Below are positions 1 to 10,376 of a stretch of 64,000 nt of DNA, piece by piece. Below the pieces are notes generated by a model. That model made no database searches and was not told the origin of the DNA. It worked only from the letters and a program-made list of their open reading frames with translations. Numbering within the stretch: position 1 is the stretch's first letter; each line of letters opens with the position of its first letter. A program made the translations under genes and the position numbers. The stretch comes from Roseibium denhamense (GTDB taxonomy: Bacteria; Pseudomonadota; Alphaproteobacteria; Rhizobiales; Stappiaceae). The DNA is taken from assembly GCF_009711415.1 (NCBI RefSeq), contig NZ_SMLZ01000110.1, positions 62,001-126,000 of the forward strand, written 5' to 3'.

Positions 1-838
1 CGGTCATGATTTTGCGTTGTTCTGCTGCCTCGTCCGACATGCGGACCGTAACCCGGTCGGCAAGGCGCAGGTCAATCGCCACGATATCGCGGGCCAGAAG
101 ACCGCTTTCCTTGTCCATTTTCATCAATTCTGAAAGCGCAGCTTCCGTGTTTTCTTCCGGCAGCCGGATTGTAATCCCGTTCTCAAGCTGCAGATCCCAG
201 CGCCGGTCCTTGATCAGGAAGGCGGCGCGAACCCGCGGACGGAGCTCGGGAACCGTGGCAAGCGCGGTGTAGATTTCCTTGGCACGGCGCTGTGCACCAT
301 GGTTCACAACCAGAAGGAGATTTGCATAGCGGCCATCAACATCATCCGTGATGACGTCCCCAGCCTCATTGACGATCGACACAGAGTCGCCCCGCTGCCA
401 AAGCGCGTAAGGCTCGCGTTCCTCGATCTTGATTTGAAGCGTGCTTGGATAGAGCTTCATCACTGAAGCATTTTTAACCCAGGCCATCTCGTTCAGCCGC
501 TCACGGGCGCCGGATGCATCAAACAGGATCAGCGAAGTGCCTTCATGAATTTCCAGCGCTTCCAGGATCTGGAATTCGTCGATTTCCCGTTGCCCGGACA
601 ATTTAACGGCTTCCACGCCGAAGCCGGCGGCAGACAAAAGAGCATCGGCAACCACCTTGCCGTGCCCCCCTATGACTATTCCATAACCAATCGTTAAGGT
701 TAAGAAACCAATAGCAGCAGCCGAGCCGCTCCAGTTCGGAAGATGGGCAAGATGCCCAGAGGCACGCCAAACGGGCTGACGATGCAAACGCGACACGCCG
801 CGCCCGCGCGGGGCCAGCTCGGCCTCCAGCGGGGTCAT
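1..838 (-). CDS. ftsQ: Cell division protein FtsQ (3' end outside window)
   Basis: FtsQ is the bitopic divisome protein that links early and late division proteins in the inner membrane and periplasm. Reading the minus strand from an ATG at 838 gives 279 residues with no stop before the window edge, so the C-terminus is missing. A cytoplasmic tail of about 38 residues is followed by one membrane segment (about 40-58), a POTRA-like domain (about 75-145) and the start of the FtsQ domain, which contains the motif EEREPYALWQRG. The gene follows ddl by 23 bp, the usual dcw order, and a GGGACGGG stretch precedes the start. The identity is firm from context and domain layout. The exact start is less certain. 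Confidence 0.9.
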   Translation of the reverse strand, partial: MTPLEAELAPRGRGVSRLHRQPVWRASGHLAHLPNWSGSAAAIGFLTLTIGYGIVIGGHGKVVADALLSAAGFGVEAVKLSGQREIDEFQILEALEIHEGTSLILFDASGARERLNEMAWVKNASVMKLYPSTLQIKIEEREPYALWQRGDSVSIVNEAGDVITDDVDGRYANLLLVVNHGAQRRAKEIYTALATVPELRPRVRAAFLIKDRRWDLQLENGITIRLPEENTEAALSELMKMDKESGLLARDIVAIDLRLADRVTVRMSDEAAEQRKIMT

Positions 839-861
839 CCCGTCCCGTTTATGTTTGCGCC

Positions 862-1788
862 CTAGCGACAGCAACTTGCGTCCTCAACCATCCAGCTCAC
901 CAGGTCCTTGAAGCTTATGCCCGAATGCTCGGCCATTTCGGGAACGAGCGAGGTCGGCGTCATGCCTGGTTGCGTGTTTACTTCAAGGCAAATCAGATCC
1001 CCGGTTCCGTCTTCGCGTTCATCGAATCGGAAATCGGCCCGGGACACCCCACGGCATCCCAGAGCCTGATGCGCCTTGATGGCCAGTGTCTCAACTGTTT
1101 GGTAAACAAAGGGTGAAATTTTTGCAGGAAGGATGTGTTTTGATCCGCCTTCTACATATTTCGCATCATAATCATAAAAGCCCTGCCCTTGCGGGATGAT
1201 ATCGATGACCCCGAGCGCCCGTCCGTCCATGACCGCGCAGGTCAATTCGCGGCCCTTGATGAACTTCTCGCACATTAGAACATCGGGATAAGGCCAGTCC
1301 TCCCGCTGCAGCTCTTGCGGCGGAAAGGCTTGATCTTCCTTGATAATCAGCACCCCGAAACTGGACCCCTCATTGATGGGTTTCAGAACGTAGGGCGGCT
1401 CCATCGGGTGGTCCCGGCCGATCTCCCGGCGGTTCACAATCTTGTGCTCGGTCACCGGAACTCCGGCCGCCGCCATGACCGCCTTGGCCTTGATTTTGTT
1501 CATCGCGAGGGCCGAAGCCATCACGCCGGAGTGGGTATAGGGAATGTTAAGAAACTCTAATATTCCCTGAACACAGCCATCCTCGCCGAACGGTCCATGC
1601 AGGGCATTGAAGGCGACATCCGGCTTCAATTGCTTCAGGACTTCGGAGATGTTCCGGTCCACATCAACCCGGGTAACCTTGTACCCCGCTTCTTCCAGGC
1701 CCTTGGCGCAGCCTTCTCCAGTCGACAGGCTCACAGGACGTTCATTCACCCATCCACCCATCAAAACGGCAACATGCTTCTTCGCCAC
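862..1788 (-). CDS. ddl: D-alanine--D-alanine ligase
   Basis: This ATP-grasp ligase joins two D-alanines for the peptidoglycan stem peptide in the cytoplasm. The 308 residues are normal for DdlB. Visible motifs are the N-terminal [11 protein letters not shown] strand-loop, [10 protein letters not shown] near residue 62, [14 protein letters not shown] in the ATP-grasp region, and the metal/ATP-binding end [16 protein letters not shown] near 270. The start codon is GTG and overlaps the murB stop (TAGTG), so translation is probably coupled to murB. ftsQ follows. Substrate specificity (D-Ala rather than D-Lac) is assumed from the housekeeping dcw context. Confidence 0.95.
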   Translation of the reverse strand: MAKKHVAVLMGGWVNERPVSLSTGEGCAKGLEEAGYKVTRVDVDRNISEVLKQLKPDVAFNALHGPFGEDGCVQGILEFLNIPYTHSGVMASALAMNKIKAKAVMAAAGVPVTEHKIVNRREIGRDHPMEPPYVLKPINEGSSFGVLIIKEDQAFPPQELQREDWPYPDVLMCEKFIKGRELTCAVMDGRALGVIDIIPQGQGFYDYDAKYVEGGSKHILPAKISPFVYQTVETLAIKAHQALGCRGVSRADFRFDEREDGTGDLICLEVNTQPGMTPTSLVPEMAEHSGISFKDLVSWMVEDASCCR

Positions 1789-2759
1789 TACGCGGCCTCC
1801 TGATCCTGACCCAAAAACGGCTCAACCGGCCCCTCGGCCCCAAAGTTCCCCAAGCGCTTGATTTCCCATTCAAGCCGGATCCCGCTGTTTTTCAGCACCC
1901 GCGCCCGCACCGTTTCACCCAACAACTCAAGGTCATGCGCAGTTGCGCTGCCGGTATTGATCATGAAATTGCAGTGCATTTCAGACATTTGCGCGCCGCC
2001 GATGGTCAGGCCGCGGCAGCCAGCGGCATCGACTTCCTTCCAGGCGGACGTGCCTTCCGGGTTCTTGAAGGTCGAGCCGCCGGTTTTTTCCCGGATCGGC
2101 TGGGCCTTTTCCCGGTGTTCGACCACGGCCGCCATTTCGGCGCGAATACCGGTTTCGTCCTGCGGGATGCCCTCAAAAACAGCGGACGTGAAAATAAGAT
2201 CCCTGGATGCACTGGAATGGCGGTAGGCGTAGCCCATGTCCGCATTGGACAGGACATGCTTGTTGCCATCCCGGTCAATTGCGGTCAGCTCCACCATCCG
2301 CTCACGGGTTTCCGTGCCATGCGCACCGGCGTTCATCCGCAGCGCACCGCCCAAAGCGCCCGGAATGCCGGTATAAAAGGCAAAACCGCCAAGCCCCGCC
2401 CCGGCAGCTGTTTCCGCAAGGCGCTTGTCGGGCACCGCAGCCCCTGCCCGCAAGCGGTTGCCGTCCAGGATTTCCGTACCGCCGAACCCTTTGGCACTTA
2501 ACCTGACGACCACACCGGCGAGCCCGCCGTCTCGGATGAGCAGGTTCGATCCGAGGCCGACCGGAAGAACCGGGATGTCTTTGGGCAGCTTCATGAGGAA
2601 GGCTGCAAGGTCGTCTTCATCGGCCGGCTGGAACATCAACTGGGCAGGCCCGCCGGTGCGGAACCAGGTTACCGATGAGAGCGGCTGGTTCGGCGTAAGC
2701 CGTCCGCGCGTGCCCTCCTTCAGGTCCGGCAAGTCGATAAGAAGGTCGGGATAGCTCAT
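1788..2759 (-). CDS. murB: UDP-N-acetylenolpyruvoylglucosamine reductase
   Basis: MurB is the FAD-dependent reductase that makes UDP-N-acetylmuramate from the MurA product using NADPH. The frame is open further upstream, but the ATG at 2759 ([13 protein letters not shown]) lies 8 bp after the murC stop and gives 323 residues, the usual size. The FAD-binding domain shows [13 protein letters not shown] and [12 protein letters not shown], and the C-terminal domain has [10 protein letters not shown] with the serine expected to act as the general acid. The stop codon overlaps the GTG start of ddl by one base. Confidence 0.95.
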   Translation of the reverse strand: MSYPDLLIDLPDLKEGTRGRLTPNQPLSSVTWFRTGGPAQLMFQPADEDDLAAFLMKLPKDIPVLPVGLGSNLLIRDGGLAGVVVRLSAKGFGGTEILDGNRLRAGAAVPDKRLAETAAGAGLGGFAFYTGIPGALGGALRMNAGAHGTETRERMVELTAIDRDGNKHVLSNADMGYAYRHSSASRDLIFTSAVFEGIPQDETGIRAEMAAVVEHREKAQPIREKTGGSTFKNPEGTSAWKEVDAAGCRGLTIGGAQMSEMHCNFMINTGSATAHDLELLGETVRARVLKNSGIRLEWEIKRLGNFGAEGPVEPFLGQDQEAA

Positions 2760-2767
2760 GGCAGGGC

Positions 2768-4168
2768 TCACAGCGCTTCCAGCTGTTTTGGCAGGGCATA
2801 GGCCCACTGGGTAATGTTGCCCGCCCCAAGGCAAACAACGAAATCTCCGGGCCCGGCGATTTCCTTGACCAGCTGTGGCAATTCTTCCGGTGTGCCAAAA
2901 GCCTTTACGTTCCGGTGTCCCCTGGTCTTCATACCCGAGACAAGGTCTTCATGGGAGGCGCCTTGGATCGGCTGTTCACCGGCTGCATAAACCGGCGCGA
3001 TCAGCACCGCATCGGCATCATTGAAGCAATTGGAAAAATCATCGAACAGGCTTTGGAGGCGCGAATAGCGATGCGGCTGCATGACCGCAATCACCTTGCC
3101 GTTGGTGGACTGCCGGGCCGCATGGAGAACGGCCTTGATCTCGACCGGATGGTGCCCGTAATCGTCGAAGATCTGAACACCGCCGACGGTACCCGTGTGT
3201 GTGAACCGGCGTTTGACCCCACCGAATGCAGAGATCCCCTTGGTGAGGTCTTCAGGTCCGACCCCAAGTTGCGATGCAACCGCGATGGCAGCCGTGGCAT
3301 TCGAGACATTGTGGAGCCCCGGCATGGGAAGAACGAGGTCCTTGAGCTCCGTAACATCATCGGACCGCCGGTCCCGAATTGTGACCGAGAACGTTGATTT
3401 CCCGCCATCCATGGAGACATCTGTATAACGGACATCCGCCTGTGGGTTTGTGCCATAGGTGACCACGCGGCGGTCCTCGATGGTGCCAATCATGGTCTGG
3501 ACTTCGGGATGGTCCAGGCACATTACGGCGAACCCGTAAAACGGTACGTTTTCGATGAACTGCCTGAAGGCCGCCCGGACGCCGGCGAAGTCGCCGTAAT
3601 GGTCCAGGTGTTCCGGATCGATGTTCGTGACAATCGCAACGTCTGCCGGAAGTTTGACGAACGTTCCGTCGCTCTCATCGGCCTCGACGACCATCCAGTC
3701 GCCCTCGCCCATCCGGGCGTTGGTCCCGTAGGCGTTGATGATTCCGCCATTGATGACGGTCGGATCGAGTTTCCCTGCGTCTAACAACGCCGCAACCATG
3801 GATGTGGTCGTTGTTTTGCCGTGGGTTCCGCCAACGGCAATGGCCTGTTTGAACCGCATGAGTTCGGCAAGCATTTCCGCGCGCCGGACAACCGGGATCA
3901 GCTTTTCGCGGGCTGCGACCAGTTCCGGATTATCTTTTTTGATCGCGGAAGAAACGACCAAAACTTCTGCATCGCCGAGGTTCTCAGCCGCATGACCGAC
4001 TGTCACCGGAATTCCGTTGGCCCGAAGCCGCTGCACGTTGGCATTTTCCGCCATGTCGGAGCCCTGGACAGCATAGCCGAGGGTTTTCAGGACCTCCGCG
4101 ATCCCGCTCATACCGATACCTCCAATGCCGACGAAGTGAACCGGTCCGATATCCTGCGGCATTTTCAT
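2768..4168 (-). CDS. murC: UDP-N-acetylmuramate--L-alanine ligase
   Basis: MurC adds L-alanine to UDP-MurNAc, the first amino-acid ligation of the peptidoglycan precursor, in the cytoplasm. The 466 residues have the Mur ligase layout: N-terminal Rossmann motif [15 protein letters not shown]-loop [12 protein letters not shown] near residue 115, central residues [11 protein letters not shown], and a C-terminal domain with [11 protein letters not shown]. The ATG overlaps the murG stop in an ATGA quartet, so the two are likely translationally coupled. murB follows after 8 bp. Confidence 0.96.
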   Translation of the reverse strand: MKMPQDIGPVHFVGIGGIGMSGIAEVLKTLGYAVQGSDMAENANVQRLRANGIPVTVGHAAENLGDAEVLVVSSAIKKDNPELVAAREKLIPVVRRAEMLAELMRFKQAIAVGGTHGKTTTTSMVAALLDAGKLDPTVINGGIINAYGTNARMGEGDWMVVEADESDGTFVKLPADVAIVTNIDPEHLDHYGDFAGVRAAFRQFIENVPFYGFAVMCLDHPEVQTMIGTIEDRRVVTYGTNPQADVRYTDVSMDGGKSTFSVTIRDRRSDDVTELKDLVLPMPGLHNVSNATAAIAVASQLGVGPEDLTKGISAFGGVKRRFTHTGTVGGVQIFDDYGHHPVEIKAVLHAARQSTNGKVIAVMQPHRYSRLQSLFDDFSNCFNDADAVLIAPVYAAGEQPIQGASHEDLVSGMKTRGHRNVKAFGTPEELPQLVKEIAGPGDFVVCLGAGNITQWAYALPKQLEAL

Positions 4169-5271
4169 GGCCGTTCTCCTTTGGTCTCGGCAACTGCCTC
4201 AACGAGATCTGCAAGCCGTTTGACGGCATCTGGTTTGGCGACGCTTCTCGCATTTTGTGCGGCTTCGGCAAGCATGCCGGGCGCGTTTGCAAAGCGCTGC
4301 AATTCTTGCGCAAGGCGGTCGGGATAAAGATCGACTTCCCGGATCGGCCAAGCCCCGCCCACCTTCTCAAGTACCTTGGCGTTGGCTGCCTGATCCTGAT
4401 CGAGCGCGCCTGGAAGCGGCACCAGGATGGAGGGCCGGCCGAGAACAGCCAACTCGCTCACCGATGAGGCACCCGACCGGCAAATCACGAGATGCGCCTG
4501 AGCGATCCGTTGGGGCAAATCCTGAAAGAAGGGTGCGCATTCGGCATCGACACCCTGCTCATCATATGCCGCCTGGACCCGCTCCATGTCTTCCGGACGG
4601 CACTGCTGCACAATCTTGAGCCGATCCCGGACAGCCTCGGGCAGACTAGTAACTGCCGGGGGCAGGAGATCAGAAAAGAAGCGGGCGCCCTGCGACCCGC
4701 CGAAGACAAGCAGGTTAAGCGGGCCACCTTCTTGCGGCGGCGAATAGGCGAGCTCGGCCGCGTCCAGAACCGCGTCCCGGACCGGGTTTCCGGTCTGCGT
4801 CAGTTTGGCGGTCAGTCCGGCCGGAAGATCGTCTATCGGAACGCTGGTCGCAATGGCCGTTGCCCCTTTTGCAAGCAGCTTGTTGGCCCGTCCCATCACG
4901 CCATTCGCCTCGTGGAGAATTGACGGGGTATTGGTCAAGCGGGCAGCGAACATTGGCGGAAAGGTCGGATACCCGCCAAATCCTGCAACCACATCCGGCT
5001 TCAGTTTCTTGATGACGGCCCGCGCCTGCAGGGTCCCGAGAAACAGGCGCAAGGCTGTCTTTGCCAGGGATACCGGATTCTTGCTGCGGATGGTTTCGGA
5101 CGAAATGATATGAACGTCCCGCGCGGGAAAGGCGCTGCCATATTTGTCGGCGCGCTCGTCGGTCGCAAGTTCAACCGTCCAGCCGCGCCGGATCAATTCG
5201 CTGGCGAGCGCTTGAGCTGGAAATAAATGGCCGCCGGTTCCTCCGGCCGTCAGGAGAACTGTTTTGCTCAT
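4165..5271 (-). CDS. murG: UDP-GlcNAc:undecaprenyl-PP-MurNAc-pentapeptide transferase
   Basis: MurG transfers GlcNAc onto lipid I to make lipid II on the inner face of the cytoplasmic membrane. The 368 residues contain the glycine-rich loop [17 protein letters not shown] at the N-terminus, the second G-loop [12 protein letters not shown], and the nucleotide-binding stretch [24 protein letters not shown]. The gene starts with ATG 19 bp after ftsW and overlaps murC by four bases. Length and motifs are standard for the GT28 family. Confidence 0.96.
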   Translation of the reverse strand: MSKTVLLTAGGTGGHLFPAQALASELIRRGWTVELATDERADKYGSAFPARDVHIISSETIRSKNPVSLAKTALRLFLGTLQARAVIKKLKPDVVAGFGGYPTFPPMFAARLTNTPSILHEANGVMGRANKLLAKGATAIATSVPIDDLPAGLTAKLTQTGNPVRDAVLDAAELAYSPPQEGGPLNLLVFGGSQGARFFSDLLPPAVTSLPEAVRDRLKIVQQCRPEDMERVQAAYDEQGVDAECAPFFQDLPQRIAQAHLVICRSGASSVSELAVLGRPSILVPLPGALDQDQAANAKVLEKVGGAWPIREVDLYPDRLAQELQRFANAPGMLAEAAQNARSVAKPDAVKRLADLVEAVAETKGERP

Positions 5272-5290
5272 AGACTACAGACAAAGGCCT

Positions 5291-6448
5291 TTACATCAGG
5301 GACGAAGGCGACAACCGGCTGACGGTGACCACAGCACCGCGGCTTGGTTGCGGACGACGGCGGGTCAAAGCCAGGATCGCACCGGCGGTCATGGCTGAGG
5401 AAAGAAGCGATGACCCGCCATAGGAGATAAACGGGAGCGTCATGCCCTTGGAGGGTATGAGGTGGAGGTTCACAGCAAGATTGATGGTGGCCTGCAGGCC
5501 GAATAGGACAACGAGACCAGCGGTCGCCAGACGGCTGAACGCATCCTGGTCCTTGCTGGCATGCCAGAGACCGCGGATCACGATAAAGGCAAAGACCGAC
5601 ACAACGATAAGGCAGGCGACGGCGCCGAACTCCTCGCCGACAACCGCGAAGATAAAATCCGCATGGCTGTCCGGAAGGATCCTCTTCACGGTTCCCTCCC
5701 CGGGGCCACGGCCGAACCAGCCGCCGGACAGGAAGGAATCCATGGCGGTATCGATCTGATACGTGTCACCGGAACTTGGATCAAGGAACCGGTCCACGCG
5801 CGCGGTCACGTGCGGCAGGAAAGCATAGGCGGCAAAGAGGCCGACGAGCCCCGTCAAACCGAGCCCCATGATGATCAGCCATGAAATGCCATTGAAGAAG
5901 AACAGGCCGGCCCAGACCAGGCCAAGAAGCATTGTCTGGCCGAAATCCGGCTGGGCGATCAAGAGCGCCGCACAAATGCCAAAGAGCACAAAGGCAAACA
6001 GAACCCCTGGCACTTCGCTGCGCCGTCCGCTCTCGGACAAAAGAAAGGCGATCAGGACCACAAAGGCAGGTTTCAGGAACTCCGATGCCTGCAGCGACAC
6101 GCCGCCGAGATAGATCCAGCGCCTGGCGCCCTTGGTTTCAAAGCCCATGAACAGGGTTGCGATAAGCAGGATAAGAGAAACGGTGAACACGAGCAGAGCG
6201 GCCCGGCGCACCATGCGCGGTGTCATCAAGGAGCCCGCAAGCATCAATCCCAAGGCTGGGATCAGGTACATTGCCTGGCGCTTGACGAAAAACAGTGTGT
6301 CGACGCCAATGCGCTCCGCGACCGGAGGGCTTGCAGCAAATGAAAAGACCACACCAGCAAGCATCAAGAGGCTGAAAGCTGCCAGCAAGTAGTGGTCAAC
6401 TGTCCAGAACCAATCGGCGAACCGGCTTCGATCAGCGCGCGAAACCAT
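5291..6448 (-). CDS. ftsW: Peptidoglycan glycosyltransferase FtsW (SEDS)
   Basis: FtsW is the division-specific SEDS polymerase that works with FtsI to build septal peptidoglycan from lipid II. The 385-residue protein has about ten hydrophobic segments. It carries SEDS motifs, including QASEFLKPAFVVL, QPDFGQTML, GRGPGEGTVKRILPDSHADFIFAVVGEEFG and the late motif GMTLPFISYGGSSL. The start codon overlaps the murD stop at 6448. Its location between murD and murG, rather than elsewhere on the chromosome, favours FtsW over the elongation homologue RodA. Confidence 0.95.
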   Translation of the reverse strand: MVSRADRSRFADWFWTVDHYLLAAFSLLMLAGVVFSFAASPPVAERIGVDTLFFVKRQAMYLIPALGLMLAGSLMTPRMVRRAALLVFTVSLILLIATLFMGFETKGARRWIYLGGVSLQASEFLKPAFVVLIAFLLSESGRRSEVPGVLFAFVLFGICAALLIAQPDFGQTMLLGLVWAGLFFFNGISWLIIMGLGLTGLVGLFAAYAFLPHVTARVDRFLDPSSGDTYQIDTAMDSFLSGGWFGRGPGEGTVKRILPDSHADFIFAVVGEEFGAVACLIVVSVFAFIVIRGLWHASKDQDAFSRLATAGLVVLFGLQATINLAVNLHLIPSKGMTLPFISYGGSSLLSSAMTAGAILALTRRRPQPSRGAVVTVSRLSPSSLM

Positions 6449-7848
6449 TATGCGACCTCCTGAGTGTTTTTATCACCCGGCAAGGCACGCACCGCATCTA
6501 CAAAAGCAGCGCCCCGCAGTTCGAAATTGGGGAATTGGTCAAAGCTGGCACATGCTGGCGACAGCAATATGGCGATTTCCTCAGCACCATCTTCCGCCGC
6601 TTCTCCGGCCGCATCCCGGACGGCTTCGGCCAATGTACCGCTCACCTTGAAGGGAACACGGCCTTCCAGGGTTTTGGCGAATTCGCTCGCCGCCTCACCG
6701 ATCAGGAAGGTCTTGGCGATACGGGGGAAATACTCGTCCAACGAGGAGATCCCGCCTTCCTTGGCACGTCCGCCCGCAATCCAGTAAATCCGGTCGAAGC
6801 TGGATAGGGCCCGTGCTGCCGCATCGGCATTTGTCGCCTTGGAATCGTTTATGAACAGGATCCGGCCATTCCGGGCAACGACTTCCATGCGGTGGTGAAG
6901 GCCCGGAAACGTCTTCAGGGCACCCGCAATTTTCGCCGGCGGGATGTCCAGTGCCCTTAAAGCCGCGAATGCGGCTGCTGCGTTTTGACCGTTATGATCA
7001 CCGCGCAGGCTGTCGATGCCGCCAAGATGCGCCACTTCGGTCTGTGTTCCGTCATGTGCTTCGAGAAGGTCGCCATGACGCGCATAAATTCCGCTGGTCA
7101 GCTCCCGCTCACCGGCAATCCGGCATACGGGCTTCCGCGCCAACTCGAGCCGGTCGGCGATCATGGAAGACAGCCGGTCATCCACGCCGACAATGGCAAC
7201 CTTGGAGCCGGCCACCAGACGCTCCTTGATCGCCGCGTAATGTTCCATGCTTCCGTGCCGGTCGAGGTGATCCGGCGACAGGTTCATATGCACACCAACA
7301 GTCGGATCAAGCGTTGGCGCCAGATCTATCTGGTATGATGAACACTCAATCACATAGTGGCGGCCGGGCTGCGGTGGTGCCAGGTCCAGCACGGGCGTGC
7401 CGATGTTGCCGCCCATTTGCACGTCATAGCCAAGAGCTTCCAAAAGATGGCTGATCAGCGCCGTCGTGGTCGATTTTCCGTTGGTTCCGGTAATGGCAAT
7501 CATGGGGGCCTGCGGGCACAGGACCCGCCGCTCCCGGCAGAAGAGCTCTACATCCCCAATGACTTCGACACCTGCATCGCGCGCCAAATCCACCGACCAA
7601 TGCGGCACGGGATGTGTCAAAGGTACACCGGGGGCCAGCACGAGCGCAGATACATGCGACCAATCAAGTTCGCGCAGGTTCTGGGTTTTAAGCCCGTCCT
7701 TGCCCGCCTGGCTGACCCGGTCTGTATTGTCATCGAAACACACCACATCCGCACCGCCGGCCTGAAGAGCCTTCGCGGTCGCCAAACCCGACCCGCCCAG
7801 TCCGAACAGGGGAACGGTTTGATCCTTGAATGTGGTGACCGGGATCAT
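6448..7848 (-). CDS. murD: UDP-N-acetylmuramoyl-L-alanine--D-glutamate ligase
   Basis: MurD adds D-glutamate to UDP-MurNAc-L-Ala. The 466 residues show an N-terminal Rossmann domain ([14 protein letters not shown]), the P-loop [13 protein letters not shown] near residue 120, the motif [20 protein letters not shown] with the metal ligand region, and a C-terminal domain with [18 protein letters not shown], which is typical of MurD. mraY ends 4 bp upstream and ftsW begins at the stop codon, so the gene is embedded in the operon with almost no spacers. Confidence 0.96.
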   Translation of the reverse strand: MIPVTTFKDQTVPLFGLGGSGLATAKALQAGGADVVCFDDNTDRVSQAGKDGLKTQNLRELDWSHVSALVLAPGVPLTHPVPHWSVDLARDAGVEVIGDVELFCRERRVLCPQAPMIAITGTNGKSTTTALISHLLEALGYDVQMGGNIGTPVLDLAPPQPGRHYVIECSSYQIDLAPTLDPTVGVHMNLSPDHLDRHGSMEHYAAIKERLVAGSKVAIVGVDDRLSSMIADRLELARKPVCRIAGERELTSGIYARHGDLLEAHDGTQTEVAHLGGIDSLRGDHNGQNAAAAFAALRALDIPPAKIAGALKTFPGLHHRMEVVARNGRILFINDSKATNADAAARALSSFDRIYWIAGGRAKEGGISSLDEYFPRIAKTFLIGEAASEFAKTLEGRVPFKVSGTLAEAVRDAAGEAAEDGAEEIAILLSPACASFDQFPNFELRGAAFVDAVRALPGDKNTQEVA

Positions 7849-7852
7849 CCAC

Positions 7853-8935
7853 TTACCTCAGTTTCAACGTTGCAAGACCGATCAGGGCAAGAACGACGGA
7901 GATGATCCAGAAACGGATCACAACCTGGCTTTCGGTCCAGCCTTGAATCTCAAAATGGTGGTGGATTGGCGCCATCCGGAAAACACGCTTGCCTGTGAGG
8001 CGGAACGACATGACCTGAACGATGACGGAGACGGCCTCCAGCACGAACAGACCACCGATAATGGCAAGGACGATTTCGTGTTTCGTGGCAACGGCAATAG
8101 CGCCAATCATGCCGCCAAGCGCCAGCGAACCCGTATCTCCCATGAAAATCGCGGCCGGCGGCGCATTGAACCATAAAAAGCCGAGCCCGGCTCCAATCAC
8201 GGCCCCGCAGATCACGGCCAGCTCACCAGTACCGGCGACATAGTGGATCTGCAGATAGTTTGCGAAAAGCGCATTTCCCGACAGATAGGCAATCAGGCCG
8301 AAGGACGCGCACGCAATCATCACCGGCACGATCGCCAAACCGTCAAGCCCGTCGGTCAAGTTCACCGCATTCCCGGCGCCAACCATCACAAAGGCCGCAA
8401 ACGGGATGAAGAAAAGGCCGAGATTGAGGGTCAGATCCTTCAGGAACGGAAAGGCGATGGAGGTGGAAAAAGGTGGATTGTCGAGAATGGTAACAGCGAA
8501 TGCAGCAGCTCCGGCAATCGCAAATTCAAGTCCAAGCCGGGCCTTGCCGCCAAAGCCCTTGTGGGAAGACTTGGTGACTTTCAGATAATCATCGTAAAAG
8601 CCGATCAGGCCAAACCCCAGCGTCACCCCGATGACCACCCAAACATAAGGGTTGGTAAGATCCGCCCAAAGCAGCGCAGCAACAAGCGCGCCGGACAGGA
8701 TCATCAGCCCGCCCATGGTCGGCGTGCCCTTCTTGGTCAGATGGCTTTCCGGACCGTCCGCACGGATCGGCTGGCCATGCCCCTGGCGGATGCGCAGGCT
8801 CGCAATAATCTTTGGCCCGAACAGAAACACGAAGAACAAGGCCGTCATGATCGCGCCGCCAGTGCGGAACGTGATATACCGGAACACGTTCAGTGCGGAT
8901 ATCTGGTCTGCGAACTGGCCCAAAAAATAAAACAT
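7853..8935 (-). CDS. mraY: Phospho-N-acetylmuramoyl-pentapeptide transferase
   Basis: MraY is the integral membrane enzyme that moves phospho-MurNAc-pentapeptide onto undecaprenyl phosphate to form lipid I. The 360 residues have about ten membrane spans. Signature sites are [12 protein letters not shown], the catalytic aspartate pair in [22 protein letters not shown], and the late loop [15 protein letters not shown]. It lies 10 bp after murF and 4 bp before murD. Length is normal. Confidence 0.97.
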   Translation of the reverse strand: MFYFLGQFADQISALNVFRYITFRTGGAIMTALFFVFLFGPKIIASLRIRQGHGQPIRADGPESHLTKKGTPTMGGLMILSGALVAALLWADLTNPYVWVVIGVTLGFGLIGFYDDYLKVTKSSHKGFGGKARLGLEFAIAGAAAFAVTILDNPPFSTSIAFPFLKDLTLNLGLFFIPFAAFVMVGAGNAVNLTDGLDGLAIVPVMIACASFGLIAYLSGNALFANYLQIHYVAGTGELAVICGAVIGAGLGFLWFNAPPAAIFMGDTGSLALGGMIGAIAVATKHEIVLAIIGGLFVLEAVSVIVQVMSFRLTGKRVFRMAPIHHHFEIQGWTESQVVIRFWIISVVLALIGLATLKLR

Positions 8936-8945
8936 CAGCTTTTCC

Positions 8946-10376
8946 CTATGCCGCTGCAGTATCGTCAGCAGGCGGATATTCTTTTTTCAAGGCGTCGACA
9001 AGCGGGCCCATCTTGGTTCCGAGCGATCCCTTGATCATAATCACGTCGCCCGGACGGATATCATTTAAAAGCGGATCTTCCAGATCTTTTGCCTCTTCGC
9101 TGTAATGGGCTTTGAGATCATGGGGCAATTGCTGCCAAAGAGAGCGCATATGCGGTCCGGCGCAGTAAACCGCGTCAACTTGGGCCTCCTCGATGGGACC
9201 GGCGAGTTCGGCATGGAGACGGTCGGCGTCGGGACCAAGCTCACGCATATCACCGATGACAGCAATCCGGCGGCCAGGGCGCTTGACGGGTGCTTCTGCA
9301 AGCACCGCAAGGGCGGCCCGCATTGACGCGGGATTGGCGTTGTAGCTCTCGTCAATCAGGTTGACCTCGCCGCCCGGGAACGGCAGACGGGTTACCTCGC
9401 CGCGGCCCTTCGGCGGACGCATGGCGTCAAGCGCAAGCCCTGCCTTGGCCAGGTCACCGCCAAGCGCGACGACCGCCGTCAGAACAGCAAGGCTGTTCTT
9501 GACATGATGCTTGCCCGGTGCACCGATCTTGTAGGTTATCTCACGGCCCAGAATGCTGGCATCGACACTCGACCCAGCTGGATAACTGGCAACATTTTCC
9601 AGGAAACTGTCACAGGCGCTGGTCTCGCCAAACGTCTGAACATGGCTCACACCCGCCGTTGTCGCCAGGAACCGCAGCAGGTCATATTGGCGGTTGTCCC
9701 GGTTCAAGATGGCGATGCCATCCGGCTCCAGCCCATCGAATATTTCGGCCTTGGCCTGGGCGATCTTCTCGACCGACTCGAAAAACTCAAGATGCACCGC
9801 CTGGACCGTCGTGATGATCGCCACATGCGGGCGGACCATCTTGACGAGCGGGGAAATCTCACCGGCATGGTTCATGCCGATTTCAAAGACGCCGAACTCG
9901 GTGTCCTGCGGCATCCGCGCCAGTGTCAGCGGAACACCCCAATGGTTGTTGAACGAAGCAACGGAAGCATGAACCTTGCCTGATTTTTCAAGCGTGAGCC
10001 GAAGCGCCTCTTTTGTGCCCGTCTTGCCGACAGACCCGGTGACGGCAACGATACGCGCTTCAGTCCTCGCCCGCGCTGCCCGCCCAACCTGACGGAGCGC
10101 CTCCAGCGGATCGTCAACGACCACATAACGCCCGTCCTCAGGCAGCGACGCCAACCGGCTTTCGGCAACAAGCGCGAGCGAGGCGCCTGCCTCCAAAGCC
10201 TGAGCCACATAATCATGCCCGTCCAGCCGGTCGCCCTTGATCGCAACAAAGGCATCGCCGGGCTGAAGGCTCCGGCTGTCTATGGATATTCCGGTAATGT
10301 CAGCGCGAACGTCCCCTTGCTTGCGCCCCGCACAGGCTTCAACAAAGGCATCCAAGGTCCAAAGCGGGTCGCTCAT
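8946..10376 (-). CDS. murF: UDP-N-acetylmuramoyl-tripeptide--D-alanyl-D-alanine ligase
   Basis: MurF adds the D-Ala-D-Ala dipeptide made by Ddl to the UDP-MurNAc tripeptide. The open frame extends to 10484, but the ATG at 10376 ([11 protein letters not shown]) overlaps the murE stop in an ATGA quartet and gives the usual 476 residues. Visible are the first-domain motif [16 protein letters not shown], the P-loop [12 protein letters not shown], the carbamylated-lysine region and substrate motif [11 protein letters not shown], and [15 protein letters not shown] in the C-terminal domain. mraY follows after 10 bp. Confidence 0.95.
   Translation of the reverse strand: MSDPLWTLDAFVEACAGRKQGDVRADITGISIDSRSLQPGDAFVAIKGDRLDGHDYVAQALEAGASLALVAESRLASLPEDGRYVVVDDPLEALRQVGRAARARTEARIVAVTGSVGKTGTKEALRLTLEKSGKVHASVASFNNHWGVPLTLARMPQDTEFGVFEIGMNHAGEISPLVKMVRPHVAIITTVQAVHLEFFESVEKIAQAKAEIFDGLEPDGIAILNRDNRQYDLLRFLATTAGVSHVQTFGETSACDSFLENVASYPAGSSVDASILGREITYKIGAPGKHHVKNSLAVLTAVVALGGDLAKAGLALDAMRPPKGRGEVTRLPFPGGEVNLIDESYNANPASMRAALAVLAEAPVKRPGRRIAVIGDMRELGPDADRLHAELAGPIEEAQVDAVYCAGPHMRSLWQQLPHDLKAHYSEEAKDLEDPLLNDIRPGDVIMIKGSLGTKMGPLVDALKKEYPPADDTAAA

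Noticed and set aside
8243..9034. 263-codon open frame on the plus strand
   Set aside because: It overlaps mraY and murF in antisense and is a GC-driven shadow.
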